This document shows, piece by piece, positions 31,290 to 43,389 of a DNA stretch of 64,000 nt (position 1 is the stretch's first letter; every line of letters begins with the position of its first letter). Origin of the DNA: Antedon bifida (lineage: Eukaryota; Echinodermata; Crinoidea; Comatulida; Antedonidae); contig OY727101.1 of NCBI GenBank assembly GCA_963402885.1, forward strand, positions 13,802,417 through 13,866,416, in the 5' to 3' direction. Both the position numbers and the translations under genes were made by a program. A model generated the notes under the pieces. The model did not search any database. It was not told where the DNA came from and saw only the letters and a list, made by a program, of their open reading frames with translations.

Positions 31290-32180
31290 CTAACTTTACC
31301 ACCAGTTCAGAGGTCAAAAGTCCCTGGTTTAGCACTCCTAATCTGCCTTCCAACTCTTGATAGTTGCATTGGACTGTTCATGCTCTGGGGCCCTTTTTAA
31401 GCTCTGATGACCCTGGGTTTAGCCAGTGAGTGCTCATGGCCATTACGCTACTGGTCACCACCTGCTTCTCAAACTCTAGTCTTGCACTGCAGATAATGCT
31501 ATGTTTATAACACTGCATCTTAACTACTCTCTTGACTTAATCCCATGCAAATAATATGAAATGAACAACTACAGTAGAGATTAGAGTTGAACATGTGTAG
31601 CTTAAGTCCAAATATCATCTCTGTTAATCCATTGATAACATTACTAAAGGGATTTAATTGTATAATCTTAGCTATTCATAGTAGCATGTGCCTTCTCTCT
31701 TTGAAATTATACTGAACTGAAAATATTGTATTGTGTGTTTTAGTGGTGTTTTTTTATGTGTTCTATTTTATCTGTTACATGCATGTAAAAGTTAGCCTAA
31801 ACGAAATCTGAAAATATAATATAGAATGCATTATTCATTAAAAAATAATCTGCACGATTAATTTAAAGAATGCCATGAATATATAAGAATAAGATGTAGG
31901 AGTTTGATGAAAATTTGTTTTGATCTAATTAATAACAATACTATAATAATTAAAGTAATATAATATAAAATTGTTTACTCCAAAACCTTTTTAGATTGAT
32001 AAATTCAACAATTCAGGTTCTCGACAACATATGCTAAAAAACTTACACAAGTGCATTGTTTACAAAAGGAGCGGAGTTAAACATATTGCATATTGGAAAT
32101 AAAAGTGTCTATTCCCTGGAAACTCCCTTGATAATGTATACACACTTTGGAATATTCATATCGGGATTCATATTCAGTAA
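31290..32180. other. AT-rich stretch, no gene seen
   Basis: Nothing recognised. Confidence 0.4.
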
Positions 32181-32184
32181 TATT

Positions 32185-32312
32185 CTTTTAAGAGGACATT
32201 TTCCTGTGAAATGAACGAGGGGAAATAAGAGTACAGAAACCCCTGTTCGGGGGACATTCCTATGTAGGAGTCACTTTGAATTTGGTCCTGAAGGTGTCCC
32301 CTTAATATTAGT
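32185..32312. repeat. GGGACACC dispersed repeat, copy
   Basis: AAGAGGACATTTTCCTGTGA, AATGAACGAGGGGAAATAA and CCTGAAGGTGTCCCC match the copy at 13445-13560. Confidence 0.6.
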
Positions 32313-32319
32313 ACTATAA

Positions 32320-34500
32320 CTGTACTTCCTAAGAAAAGTTTTACAGTAAAGTTGAATTGGTCATAAATTTGATACTATTGGATTAACCTTTTTAGAATTA
32401 CAAGGTTAAGCAGATTATTGTGATATGATTTGTATAGTTAACAGGCATCCATCACTAATAGGTGCTTAGGGACCTCATATCACCAACAGTTGTAGATTGA
32501 CCCTATTGTGACCTGACCCAAATAGTAGTTAAGTACTAATAGGGCTAATATAAAGTAAATAATCAACAGTATACACATTTCAAAACTGTGATATATTGCC
32601 AATCTTTGCAATTACTTGGGTTTACTCCTAACATGTTCTATATTCAACTAATTCCTTCGTGAACTTTATTTACAATAGAATCAACGTATTACGATTAGCC
32701 GTAGGCATATTGTCTTTGAATAGTAGCAAATGTTAACACATTTAGAACATGTGACCGTGGCCAATATGCTACATGAACACGTATATGAGCTTTTATGGAG
32801 AACATTACGAGAACATGGATTACAGCATTGTCATGTTTTTAACATACCGTCAATTTGACTGGATCAATGTAATTTTTAAAAATGAAATTGCATCTGCAAA
32901 TGCTAGATTGTAATTATTATGCATGTTTAAATACACAGATCATAGAGACACTAAAATGGATAGACTCAGTGAACTAGGCTACAGCAACGTTTACCAAAAT
33001 GGCCGCGTATATTTGTTAATATTATTTATAAGTATAAGAAATTATAGCGTTATTTTGCATTTTAGCAGTGATAACCGTTTAAATGGTGTTCCAACCTCCA
33101 GTTTTCAACCATTATTTTCATGCTGCCATTTAAACGGTTATTGAAATTTGTCATATTTTTGCTGCCAAGAAATTGGGTTAATTTATTAACACGGTTATTA
33201 ACCAGTTATTTTTCCGCAGTAGAAACAGGATCTCACTGTTCGCTGGCAATTTCTAGTGAGCCAAGTGCTACCCTTGCCAGCTGGCTACTATTAAACAGGT
33301 CTTGTATTCAATTATCTACATCTCACATTGAGAATATGACGATACCACATTCGCATGATCTTCATTTAAGTAGTTTTTAATAGTTGACAAAAATGCGGTC
33401 AGCCGTATTCAGTGTCACTTCAGGTGATCTGAATTTCTGACCTAATTTTATGTTTTTTATAATTGTGATTGAATATAAAGTATACTCAGTATTTTTGGTG
33501 TTTTTTCCAATGGTTTTACACATGTAAAAAGCATACATTAACATAAGACAACTTTAAATTCAAACAATTTTACGATAATACAAAGTAGCCTGTTGCAATT
33601 AGATTTAAATCAAATTCAGATATTGTTTAGAATCATCTATATTTTGCTCAAACTTCACATTGGATTGAAAGGGTGCGCCACGTTCCAAATGTGAACTTTA
33701 ATTAAAGAAAGACCTGTGTTTAGATGTAGTGGGAAAGCTATATTATGAAGCCTCTGCTATGTTTTAGTTTAATTACTGTACGCTCTGTGCTATGGACGAA
33801 TTTATCAATATCTCTCAAAATGATTGATGTTCCATTAAGAAGAATCTACCTCACTTTCTTGTAACTGTAACCAAACAGCGCCACCTTTAAGATTGATTTC
33901 AAAACTTGCTCTAGGGTATTCATGTTAACGATGAAAAAAATCCATCTTTTTAGATTAAAGTGAAAAAGCAATGATAACTATTAACGTTTAACATCTAGTT
34001 GTAGGAAAATAAAATAATAATATTTTAATCATACAGTCAATGTTTTGTTTTGAACTGAAAATGAACGGTTATCCAATTATTGCTAACAAGATAGATTGAG
34101 AATGTTAACAAATTGTTAGATTCAAGAGTCACTCAGACCTCCCAACTCTCCCGATAATGACATGAGTCACCTTCCACTATCCCGCTAAAATGCAATTTCT
34201 CCCAATATTTTGGATAAACCAATAAAACCTCCCAATATGTAAGCATTTATAATTTCTACTACCCTGATATTGATAAGAGAATAGAAAACATACTAATATC
34301 AGTCCGTATAATGTTTATAATCCATTCATGCAAAAAAATGAGTTACCAACAAATTTTTTTCCTCCGGCACACATTGTACATGCCAATATTTTTTCGCTTT
34401 TTCTTAGTGCCCTCTATGGTTTGATGTAGTATTATAGCACCCTCTATATAGTTTAATAAAACCATCCGATATTTTATTTTTCCAAGTTTTCAAATTATAG
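32320..34500. other. AT-rich stretch with a 17-bp hairpin
   Basis: ATAACCGTTTAAATGG at 33070 pairs with CCATTTAAACGGTTAT at 33125 across a 40-bp loop. Frames of 73-86 codons overlap it and look random. A block ACCTCCCAACTCTCCCGATA near 34138 is a repeat-like relative of GGGAGATTGGATGAAAATTC near 37770 in opposite orientation. Confidence 0.4.
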
Positions 34501-34502
34501 AA

Positions 34503-34570
34503 TAGAACTTTCCTTTGGAATACCTCCATCTAGGGGACACTTCTGTTGATTTAAACAAACGAGGGTCACA
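34503..34570. repeat. GGGACACC dispersed repeat, short copy
   Basis: ACTTTCCTTTGGAATACCTC then CTAGGGGACACTTCTGTTGA. Confidence 0.5.
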
Positions 34571-35134
34571 TTTATGAGCAACCCTTACAGAGTTTTACTC
34601 TATAGAATTGTGCTGCACACTGAACAATTAGTAATCTTCTTTTATTTTATCTATGAATTATGAATAATAGATATATTATTTAAATTTAGAATTCCTTGAA
34701 AAGTGGGCGAACATGTTTAGATTGTGCTCTTAGTTTGGATTTCCTGAATAATCTATAAGTCACTTGTTGGCTTTCACCAACTTTAGATATTGTAATTGAC
34801 TTTAATAAGTTATAAGATATTCATAGTATGTTTGAGTTAGATTACAATGAACGGAAATCTTGAAAGAAATGATTGTGAAAAACCTGTTCAAACGTATAAA
34901 TGCAATTATTATGACTTTATTAAGTACATGTATTAGGCCAAGCCCCTAGACACGATTTGTTCAGTGGGTCTGTTTTTTCATTAACAGGAACATTTTTGTT
35001 TCAGACTTATCTGAAAGAAATTCCTATCATATAGGCAAGTTGCAGCAGAGGTTAATGGCCGCCTGTCGTACGTCTTCACTTCTCATTATTATATTGACCA
35101 ATTTTCCATTTATTTGGGATGCTTATTCATTACA

Positions 35135-35205
35135 GCAGAACCCCTATTATGGGACACCTTAAGGACCCAACAAAGATTCCAAAGATTAAAACATATATTG
35201 CCACT
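35135..35205 (+). repeat. GGGACACC dispersed repeat, copy
   Basis: AGAACCCCTATTATGGGACA then CCTTAAGGACCCAACAAA; a similar block lies at 58950-59022. Confidence 0.65.
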
Positions 35206-35325
35206 CATTCACGGTATTGTATTGCCTAAAACCATTAAACTCCCTGATTCTTTCTGAGAGACCATCTGTTTTGTATTGAAAAAGAAGAAGATTAAAACAT
35301 ATATTGCAACTCATTTATTCACAAA

Positions 35326-35615
35326 AGTGTCCCCTTAATAGGGAGGGATGTTCCTTTAACAGGGAGGGATGTCCCCTTAATAGGGAGGGATGTTCCTTTA
35401 ATAGGGAGGAGTGTCCCCTTAATAGCGAAGGATGTTCCTTTAATAGGGAAGGGTGTCTCCTTAATAGGGAGTGATGTTCCTTTAATAGGGAGGAGTGTCC
35501 CCTTAATAGGGAGGGATGTTCCTTTAATAGGGAGGAGTGTCCCCTTAATAGGGAGGGATGTTTGTTTAATAGGGAGGGGTGTCTCCTTAATAGGGAGAGA
35601 TGTCCCCTGAATAGT
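35326..35615 (-). repeat. 21-bp minisatellite derived from the GGGACACC family
   Basis: About 13-14 units alternate GTCCCCTTAATAGGGAGGGAT with GTTCCTTTAATAGGGAGGAGT, a 42-bp higher-order period. Because 21 is divisible by three, the minus strand stays open for 125 codons as repeated SLLRGH/SLLKEH. That frame is a by-product, with no promoter, splice site or homology to support a protein. Confidence 0.9.
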
Positions 35616-35619
35616 TCTA

Positions 35620-38265
35620 ATTTATTTAAACTTTGTATTGTTTTTGTTGCCTTTAAAAACGTTAATCTCTCTGATTCTCTTTGAGAGACCATACCATTTT
35701 GTATTGAAAAAGAAAAAAACCAATTTTATTGTATCAGAGATAAAATTTGACCCTTGATACAAAAAAACCTTAATTACAAGTTACAGCTAAACCTGTATAA
35801 GTGATTGTACATTTCAATGTGTAATTTAACACAGTGTGTTTTAACACGTAAATAGCAGCATATCTCATTAAGTTAACAACTCACGTCTCAAATGCATTTA
35901 AACCTTCTCCAAATGAGAAAGATTTCATTAGGAACATTTGTAAATCTCTTTCTATATATTGTAAATTATGAGTATCATTCTTATAAGATTACTAGAAGAA
36001 TTATCTTTGCAATGAATAGATTATTCAAAAATTCTAATGAAAACAATTTCTTTTAACGAAAATAGTTTGCCACTTTCTTGTGGCCTTGCTTTCTATATCT
36101 TTTTATAACACACACAATGAGTGTATCCATGTCATTTCATTGGTTAATTAATTATCATATGCCATTCAGTATTAGTTCTATTGCATAGTAAAAGTTATAT
36201 TTAATTGTTCTATTTATCACATCAGCTTTTTGTAAAGGAAGAAAGAATATCATTTTCTATTTCGATCTGTTTATGTGTATCTTTCTAATCAAAACTGATT
36301 TGATGCAACACCATTGTTTTCTACTGGCATGTCAACTTAATGTTGTTGTATGTTACTATCCTGATGGACTATTTAGACATATTGAGCAGAGCATATAGTA
36401 AGAAACCAATGCAAAAATTGAAAATGTGAGTAGACAAAATAATAGCAAGCAACAAGACTGACACATCAGTAATGTAATAACTTGAAAGAAAGTGACAGAA
36501 TTTGATGATAAGAAGACTAGAATGTGACAGATACATCCCTTTATGTATGTAATACATACAACCTGAACACAGTCTCAAGATATCAATTTGGCAAATAGTG
36601 TAATAGATACACTAATGCAAGTCAAGTATTATTAATCATTAAAGAATAGATAAATTTACTCTTATATGTTGTACACTGGCATATCCAAGATTTTTAAATA
36701 GGGGAAGAGTCGGGCCTAAAAATTACTTAACCTACTGTAATGTCCTTTCATTTGCAGTAGCAACTTTAGAAGACCGGCTGCCATATCCTTGAAAGATATT
36801 ATTTTTCATCTTTTCCGTACCATACTCATCATTGTATATTTCTGCTTTATTTTCATCTGTATAAAACCATTGTGAACCTTATTAGCTCAAAGAAAATGGA
36901 ATAATTCAAAATGTCATCCAGTAATTATGCCAGAAAATTGTCTGTTTCTAAACCTCGAAAGACAATGTAATAATAACAATCCGGATAGAGGGTAATCCCA
37001 TATTTCATTTGTCGCCTGATAGGCTATCAGTTATTCTTTCTTAAGCCAGGTAACATATTTTATGAATTGCTTTTAATACCGTACCTAGACGAGCAATTGT
37101 TATTCTTTAATGTTTCCTGTAATCTTAATGAAATTCTGTAAATAGTACATCTGATTAAGTTATGATATTTTTAAAATATTGTAAAATATTCTGCCGCCAG
37201 AAATAATTAATTACAACATACAGCACATTATGATCAATGAATATATTTGTATTAATTTTTATTCATTCCACTTTTTTTTAAGATTAGATATCATTTAAGA
37301 CATGATTAAAACCCAATATCCTTTCAAAAATTCTTGGCTTATACCATTTTTACATCTACGTAACAAGTAAAAATACATACATACAAGTGATAAAATTATC
37401 ATTATAAAATTCAGTTGCAGCTCCCTGATATTAGGATGAGGTATTTTCTACAAATTTTCCTAAATGCTTTTTTTTTTCGTATAATTCTGCCCTCTGCAAT
37501 ATTGTATTTTTTAGATGGTTGATGTTATGTTCTCATTTTTTGCAGATAACCCTTTTTATGAATAGAAATTATTATTTGTACTCAACGAAAAAAAGTTTTT
37601 TTGTTATTATTCAACTTTTGTGACTTTTGAAACATTTTGACACAAAATACCTTGCTCAATCAGCATTTAATGTTTACCAGAGGTGCATCGCACATTCTAT
37701 CAACTAATCAATGAATGTACCCTTTTAAAACCAACATTTTGGGAGATTTTGTTGATGTTGGACAGAACGGGAGATTGGATGAAAATTCGGGAGGCTCCTG
37801 GAGAAAATCTGGCATTAATAGCCCTATTTGGTAACGTACAAGGAATAAAAGCATTAAGGAGCGGTAACATGTTTCGTCTAACTCAAAGCTCTGTTTAAAT
37901 GAGTACAAACCTATTCATACAATGATTAACCTTTCTTGTAATATCAGTATTCTGTTTCTTCATACTCTAGGAGCCTATTCGTCATATTCACTTGTCACTG
38001 TGTTGATGTTGCGAGTCTTTAAAATGATCTTTCACCGCTGTTTATTATACACTAGCCACATTAGACATGTAGTGTCGGTAATTAGATATTACAGAAATTC
38101 AACTTGTCTTCTTGCAATTTCCTTTAAATTACAATTCACAATGATTATAGGTAATTTATCAATAACATGATATTTAAGAAAACTAATTTGTCTGTTTCGA
38201 CAAAAGGAAACGTGAATAATAGCTTACAAAAACAACCTGTCGAAGTGAGTACATTTTGTATTTCG
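35620..38265. other. AT-rich stretch, no gene seen
   Basis: Frames of 66-82 codons between 37683 and 38170 overlap on both strands and do not resemble protein. Confidence 0.4.
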
Positions 38266-38335
38266 TAGAACCCCTGTTACGGGGACAAGCTACCCTATTA
38301 AAGTGTTCCTTTTTATGAGGGGTGTCCACTAAATA
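38266..38335 (+). repeat. GGGACACC dispersed repeat, short copy
   Basis: TAGAACCCCTGTTACGGGGA ... AGTGTTCC..TTATGAGGGGTGTCC. Confidence 0.6.
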
Positions 38336-38544
38336 GTTTGTTGTGGTTTACGATTTCCATATTTTTTTTTTTTTCACATTTTTGCTGTCTACGTTCTGTG
38401 ATTGAATTGTTATGCAAAAAAATATATATATAGATACACAATTTTGCGACAGTGAAAAAATAGTCTCCAACCGTTTGACTGTAGTTTTTTATGGTATTTC
38501 AATATTTTCAGTATTTTGTAGAAATTTAGGCAAAATACTATTAG

Positions 38545-38815
38545 GGTGTCTACTTACTACAAGTAAGTTACCATACGAAAATATACAAAATTCAGCCAAA
38601 AATTGTCTGTGTTAATTGCTTATGGGAGGTAAAGTTACCATACAAAAATATACAAAAATTCAAATTTTTGCAGTCAAAAAGTGTCTCTGTCCACATGCAG
38701 GAGGTGTATGATTACATATGCACTAAATTAGATAGAAAGAGCATGGGATATTATGTCCATTATGGGAGATGTCTGCTTACGAGAGGTGTATGTCCGCACA
38801 GGGAGGTTCACTGTA
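38545..38815 (+). repeat. Diverged repeat with AAGTTACCATACxAAAATATAC and GTCCGC..GGGAGGTTCACTGTAT
   Basis: AAGTTACCATAC.AAAATATACAAAA occurs twice (38566 and 38631). The block closes with GAGAGGTGTATGTCCGCACA. It looks like another relative of the GGGACACC-type dispersed repeat. Confidence 0.45.
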
Positions 38816-38819
38816 TATC

Positions 38820-39950
38820 AAAATAATCAATCTTGAAGCATTTTTGCACATTATTTATTATTAATAAATCATCATTGTTTGGTTGTTAATTTGTTTTATA
38901 GAGTATAAATTCCAACTTTCTATAACATTAACATTTATATTAATATTTTAAAAGTTGGCATCAGAACATTCTTTAGTGTTTTTTGTTGTTTTTTCACCCA
39001 TTTTCAGAGACTTTATTCAATAATATTTTCTTTTAATACATATTTGAAATTTAAAACTTACATTACACAACATCCATTAAGTCAGGGAGATGTAAAATAA
39101 TAATAATACTTTAAAAAAAATCAGTTTTTTATTAAAACAAATTACTTAGTCCAGACCACTTTCTATAAAATTCATTCTTTAGTTTTTGGTTGTACAATAG
39201 ATTTTCAAAGGAAACTACACAATGAAAATCTTTATTGAAATATTGTAAACATTTACTGTAAAAATGTAAAACCCTTGTGCATATATTCATGTATTATTTA
39301 TGTCCTTGAAATCTGATAGTGTTTACTCGATAACAATTTTAATTTTTGCTTCAAACTCGTTGAAAATGATCAGAGCTGCTAGCCGATTAGTTAGTGGTTT
39401 TTATTAGACACAAAGGAATATTTTTACGTTGGTTGGATTGTCTACTATCTTAGAAGACATGGAAATGTAAAGGATTTATATCTCAGTTTATGGCGTTTGT
39501 GATCCACCATTTTGTGTGTCAACAACCATGCATACATTTTCTTCATATTATATTCTTTCTCAATTTGAAAGTATAATAATAAACATATATAAAAGTTAAT
39601 TCCAATAAAATGTTTATTTGAAACAATATAAAAGATAAATTCTTATTTACTGTGTGTGTATAATATTACAGATCTTGGTCTCTGTTGACTAGTAAACTAG
39701 TTAACTTTGATAATGAATGAAATCAAAAACTCTGCTAAACAAAATTCAAACAATGTCAGAGTTCACAGTTATTCCACAATAAAACAAGAAATATTTCTTA
39801 CTACAAAAATAGTTTCATAGCCTCTCTTTTCCCAGACGTGCTTTGAGATGTGCGCATGCTTAGTCCGAGTTTCCAAATACCCATTTTTTCAGCCTTAGTA
39901 AACTATAAGCTACCACATAGTAACTGTTTCCTAATGCTTCCGTTCTGTTG
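38820..39950. other. AT-rich stretch, no gene seen
   Basis: Nothing recognised. Confidence 0.4.
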
Positions 39951-39952
39951 AA

Positions 39953-39979
39953 TATCCCGCCTTAAGGAGTGGCGGGATA
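39953..39979. repeat. Perfect short inverted repeat TATCCCGCC/GGCGGGATA
   Basis: Nine-base arms with a nine-base spacer, in AT-rich surroundings. The TCCCGCC core resembles the E2F half-site. A regulatory role is speculation. Confidence 0.5.
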
Positions 39980-40010
39980 AATATATATGAATATTTTCAT
40001 GCATAGTTAA

Positions 40011-41021
40011 CACTTTGACTGCCAGAGGGTTTTCCAGTTAGAAACTGCCACCGCCAGCGTTTTTAGCCCAATTCGATGTTTTTATTAAAGCTGATTGAAA
40101 CCATGTATGTGATCTGATTTATATGTAATTTAGACTAAAATAATCATAAAGATTTTAGCTTTACAATGGTACCAAGAACGATTTTTAAATCGCGATATGT
40201 AAATCGTAATAGTAAAATGAAAGTAACCCACTTTTTGAGTTTTTCGTAGTTTCGCGCAAGAAAGTCGAGATAATCGCGATTTTGTGCAAGACATCACAAT
40301 ATGAAAATATCGCCCGGTGAGATCAACAAACAACAAAAAAGTTAGTTACACGGCACCGATAGGCCTATAAAAACAAGTTATCACTATCGAAAAATGTATT
40401 ACATTTTATAAATCATAAATCTTACATCAATGTTTCGCCAAAATCCACATAGTAAAGACACCAGGCCTAGTTAACCAGGCCTAAAGTTGGTCCGGAACCG
40501 TTTTACGACTAGGCCTAGGCTAGCCTAGTACTACTAGCCTAGATAGTAAACTGATGATAATATCCATACCATTTCAAAACAAGTTTGTTGCGTGAAACTC
40601 GGTCACTTTCAGTACAATAATAAAATTAAAGACTTCATATTGAAAATGACTCCATTATTTTTTATTCAGATAACAAACAAACATGTCAATCCACAAAAAC
40701 CTTTGTAATGCTTCGGCGGCATAGCTAGCGCGACCGATACACAATGCGCCAAGCCATCCCTCTACGCGCTACTGTGATGCGCGGTGTTTGTTATTTCGAC
40801 AGGTACCATTTTGACAGTCGTTTGTAACCAGATTAGTTACTTTCAAATTGTAAAATATTCGCGGTCCAGACCGAATATAGTGTTCATATTTATAGTATAT
40901 ACCAATAATTAACCTATCTACCGGATTTCGTAAAAAAACGCGAAAAACGAAGATCTTCGTGTTTGGCAGTCAAGCGTTGTGTTTCCAAAAACGAAGATCT
41001 TCGTGTTTGGCAGTCAAAGTG
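40011..41021. mobile_element. Non-autonomous piggyBac element with TTAA duplication
   Basis: Flanked by TTAA (40007-40010 and 41022-41025). The left end CACTTTGACTGCCA and the complement of the right end are identical over 14 bp. The end sequence and TTAA target fit piggyBac-like elements, whose ends often read C.CTTTG.CTGCCA. The right end carries two copies of AACGAAGATCTTCGTGTTTG + GCAGTCAA. No transposase: the longest frame, 68 codons on the minus strand, shows nothing. The element must have been moved in trans. Confidence 0.88.
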
Positions 41022-41029
41022 TTAAGATA

Positions 41030-42000
41030 AACATTTTATTGGCCTGTAGGTAAACAGGATGAGAATGGTAAACTGTTGATTGTGTTCACAATTTCAAATT
41101 TGTCGACATTAATTCAACAATAAAAGTGAAACCAATATCCAGGTTAACATGAGTAATTACAAAAGGTATTAGGCAATTTCTACGGGAAAACTTTATATTA
41201 CTGACATGAAAATTCATATAATGATTCCGGTTACAAAACATAACCCATAGTTTTCTCACTGCCTTGTTCGGACTCCTTGGCTATGAAACTAAAATGAACA
41301 ATAAGTAACGTGTAAACAATTATTTGTTTAATCCAGACAAATTTATCGAGGATGATTTGAAAATACTTTCATAGAATCGTCACGCACTGGGAGATGAAAT
41401 CGTGTTACATCAATGTTATTTGCAATTTGGCAAACCAGACGCAACAACATCGACATTAACAAACAAGGTCAAAAGGTTGGTTTTTGCGTATTACAAAAGA
41501 TATTACATACGAACATGATACCTATTTAATCACGATATTAATACTAATAGTTATATTCTCGTCTGACATCATTGCGAGATGGACATTAGGCCACCAATCA
41601 CATTGAAGTATGGACAAACAGGCTCTGTGTTGTTTTTTTATGTGTCCTGTTTACAAAAATAATACATCAATATAATAATTAGATATTATTTTTTATTGTT
41701 GTTGGTTGTGTTGTTGGTCAACATTCAAAATTAAAATCTTGGAATTGTTAATTTGGTATTTGATAAACTACTGTTTGGATTGGTCTGTAAGATCTGTTGT
41801 TTAGCGCCACCAGTCTTCTTCTTGTTGACGATCAAGTGTTTCTGCTGGCTCCCCCTCCTGCATCAACTTGTTTCAGCAAACTATCATGAGCATGTGAATT
41901 GTCATATTCTCTTATTTTCTATTAATAATGTTGTGTTTCCTTTTTCAAAATTGTTAAAAGAAATATTGTCAATTCGCTATAGAACCTCTCCTTTGGTACA
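41030..42000. other. AT-rich stretch, no gene seen
   Basis: An 84-codon frame at 41753-42007 runs into the next MITE and looks random. Confidence 0.4.
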
Positions 42001-42006
42001 ACCTTA

Positions 42007-42135
42007 AGCTCTGTCTACACTATCAAACTAGTGTAATGTGCCCAAATATGGTAGTGATATGCCCAAATATGGTAGTGATGTGACATCATCATGTCCATAT
42101 GGGCACATCACATTTTTTGTCACAAAGTTTTATTC
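42007..42135. mobile_element. Palindromic MITE, copy 4, right tip lost
   Basis: The left end AGCTCTGTCTACACTATCAA is preceded by TTA at 42004-42006. A 21-bp internal segment (GCCCAAATATGGTAGTGATR) is duplicated at 42040 and 42061. The right arm stops after TCACAAAGTTT and runs into a SINE remnant. Confidence 0.85.
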
Positions 42136-42137
42136 AG

Positions 42138-42262
42138 TGGTACACTTTTTTTGGTCCCGAAGGAGAAAGGTAGCAAATACCCATACAATCTCTATTCTGA
42201 ACAGAAATTGATCCCAGAATCATGTGTGCCAAGCATCTAAACCACCACTTTTTAAAATTGAA
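42138..42262 (-). mobile_element. tRNA-derived SINE remnant (family 2-like)
   Basis: The minus strand reads AGTGGTGGTTTAGATGCTTGG, then TTCTGGGATCAATTTC in the B-box position, then a body with GGGACCAAAAAAAGTG, in the same order as the SINE at 59128-59380. Confidence 0.5.
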
Positions 42263-42284
42263 TTAACCTTTTATAGAACTGTAT

Positions 42285-42500
42285 CACCCGATTCCCAGTG
42301 CTGTATTCCCTCATACTATCTATTTCCGAAGTATCATAGGAATATTTGGTAATACAGCATCTCATTTATATCACATGCCTGTATCATGTAAGGTTAGGTT
42401 AAAGGTTAGATACATGTGAAACACATGTGATGTTATTTAATATTATTATCGAATGTTCTTATGATACTTCGGGAATAGATACAGTACCGAGAATCCGCCG
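42285..42500. mobile_element. Fold-back MITE, imperfect
   Basis: CTATTTCCGAAGTATCATAGGAA near 42320 (20-base core) pairs with TTCTTATGATACTTCGGGAA near 42454. Outer parts CGATTCCCAGTGCTGTA and TACAGTACCGAGAATCCG also pair with gaps. Confidence 0.65.
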
Positions 42501-42504
42501 ATTA

Positions 42505-43196
42505 TATAACATTCTCACCAAAAAACTTGTAATAATTCTGAGTGATAATACCTCAAAACAGACCTAGATTTTGCTTCATATATTTATTCTGCAAAGAGAC
42601 TTACTGTATTTGTCTTTTCTCTGAAACTACTCTCGTAAAATCTGCTATTTTCAGCGAACGAAAGGTCATATCAGTAACTTTTCTGTCAGGATCTTTTTTT
42701 TAATACCCATTTAAAGTGATGCAACAATTGGTCAGATTTTCCTGCCCAGAAATAATTTCTATTTTTACTGTTATAACCTTTTAATTAAAACACAGTATAC
42801 TAAAATAAACTGATTCTGAGAAGTTAATTAAATATGTATAAAAATTATTTTTCTTTCCATTAGGATTTGTATCCGTTAATTTGTGCAATTGTCAAAGAGG
42901 CATACAATAAATTGTGATTTATGATGCCAAAATAATCATAACTATAATCAAATATAATATTTTGTATTGTTTAAACCATTTAAGTGATTTAATTATGAAT
43001 CTTAAGAACTAAACTATTAATCACTCAGTGACTAATATTGAAATAATGATGTCTAAATGGTGACAGATAAGAAAATTGTTTGTGAGTGTAAAAAGATTCA
43101 AACTTGAAACCTTTTGTTTTATATGTACATGTAGGTGACTTTCCTTTAGACTTTTTAGAATTTCCTTAACTAATATTTAAAAAAAAAAATAGAATT
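42505..43196. other. AT-rich stretch, no gene seen
   Basis: Nothing recognised. Confidence 0.4.
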
Positions 43197-43385
43197 TAAA
43201 GATGTATTGTCCCCCAAAAACATGAAAAATGAAGATTAATTAAATCAGACTTTGAATATGTTATTTTGTAGTTTTGATAAAGGTAATCACTTCCATAGAA
43301 GAAAAAAAAAATGTTTTCACTTATAAAATGACAAAATAAATGGTTAAATTCAACCAAAAATCCATTGGCTGGCAGCCAATTTGAC
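43197..43385 (+). repeat. Dispersed repeat (AAAGGTGTATTGTCCCC family), copy B
   Basis: Starts TAAAGATGTATTGTCCCCC and shares ordered words with the minus strand of 6780-6862; continues to CCATTGGCTGGCAGCCAATT, itself a perfect short palindrome. Confidence 0.55.
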
Positions 43386-43389
43386 CATT

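Noticed and set aside
35315..35692. 125-codon frame with LLRGH/LLKEH repeats as a leucine-rich repeat protein
   Set aside because: It is a 21-bp minisatellite read in frame; no LRR consensus asparagine or spacing.
37683..38170. Overlapping frames on both strands
   Set aside because: Look like repeat-derived sequence; no protein family similarity.
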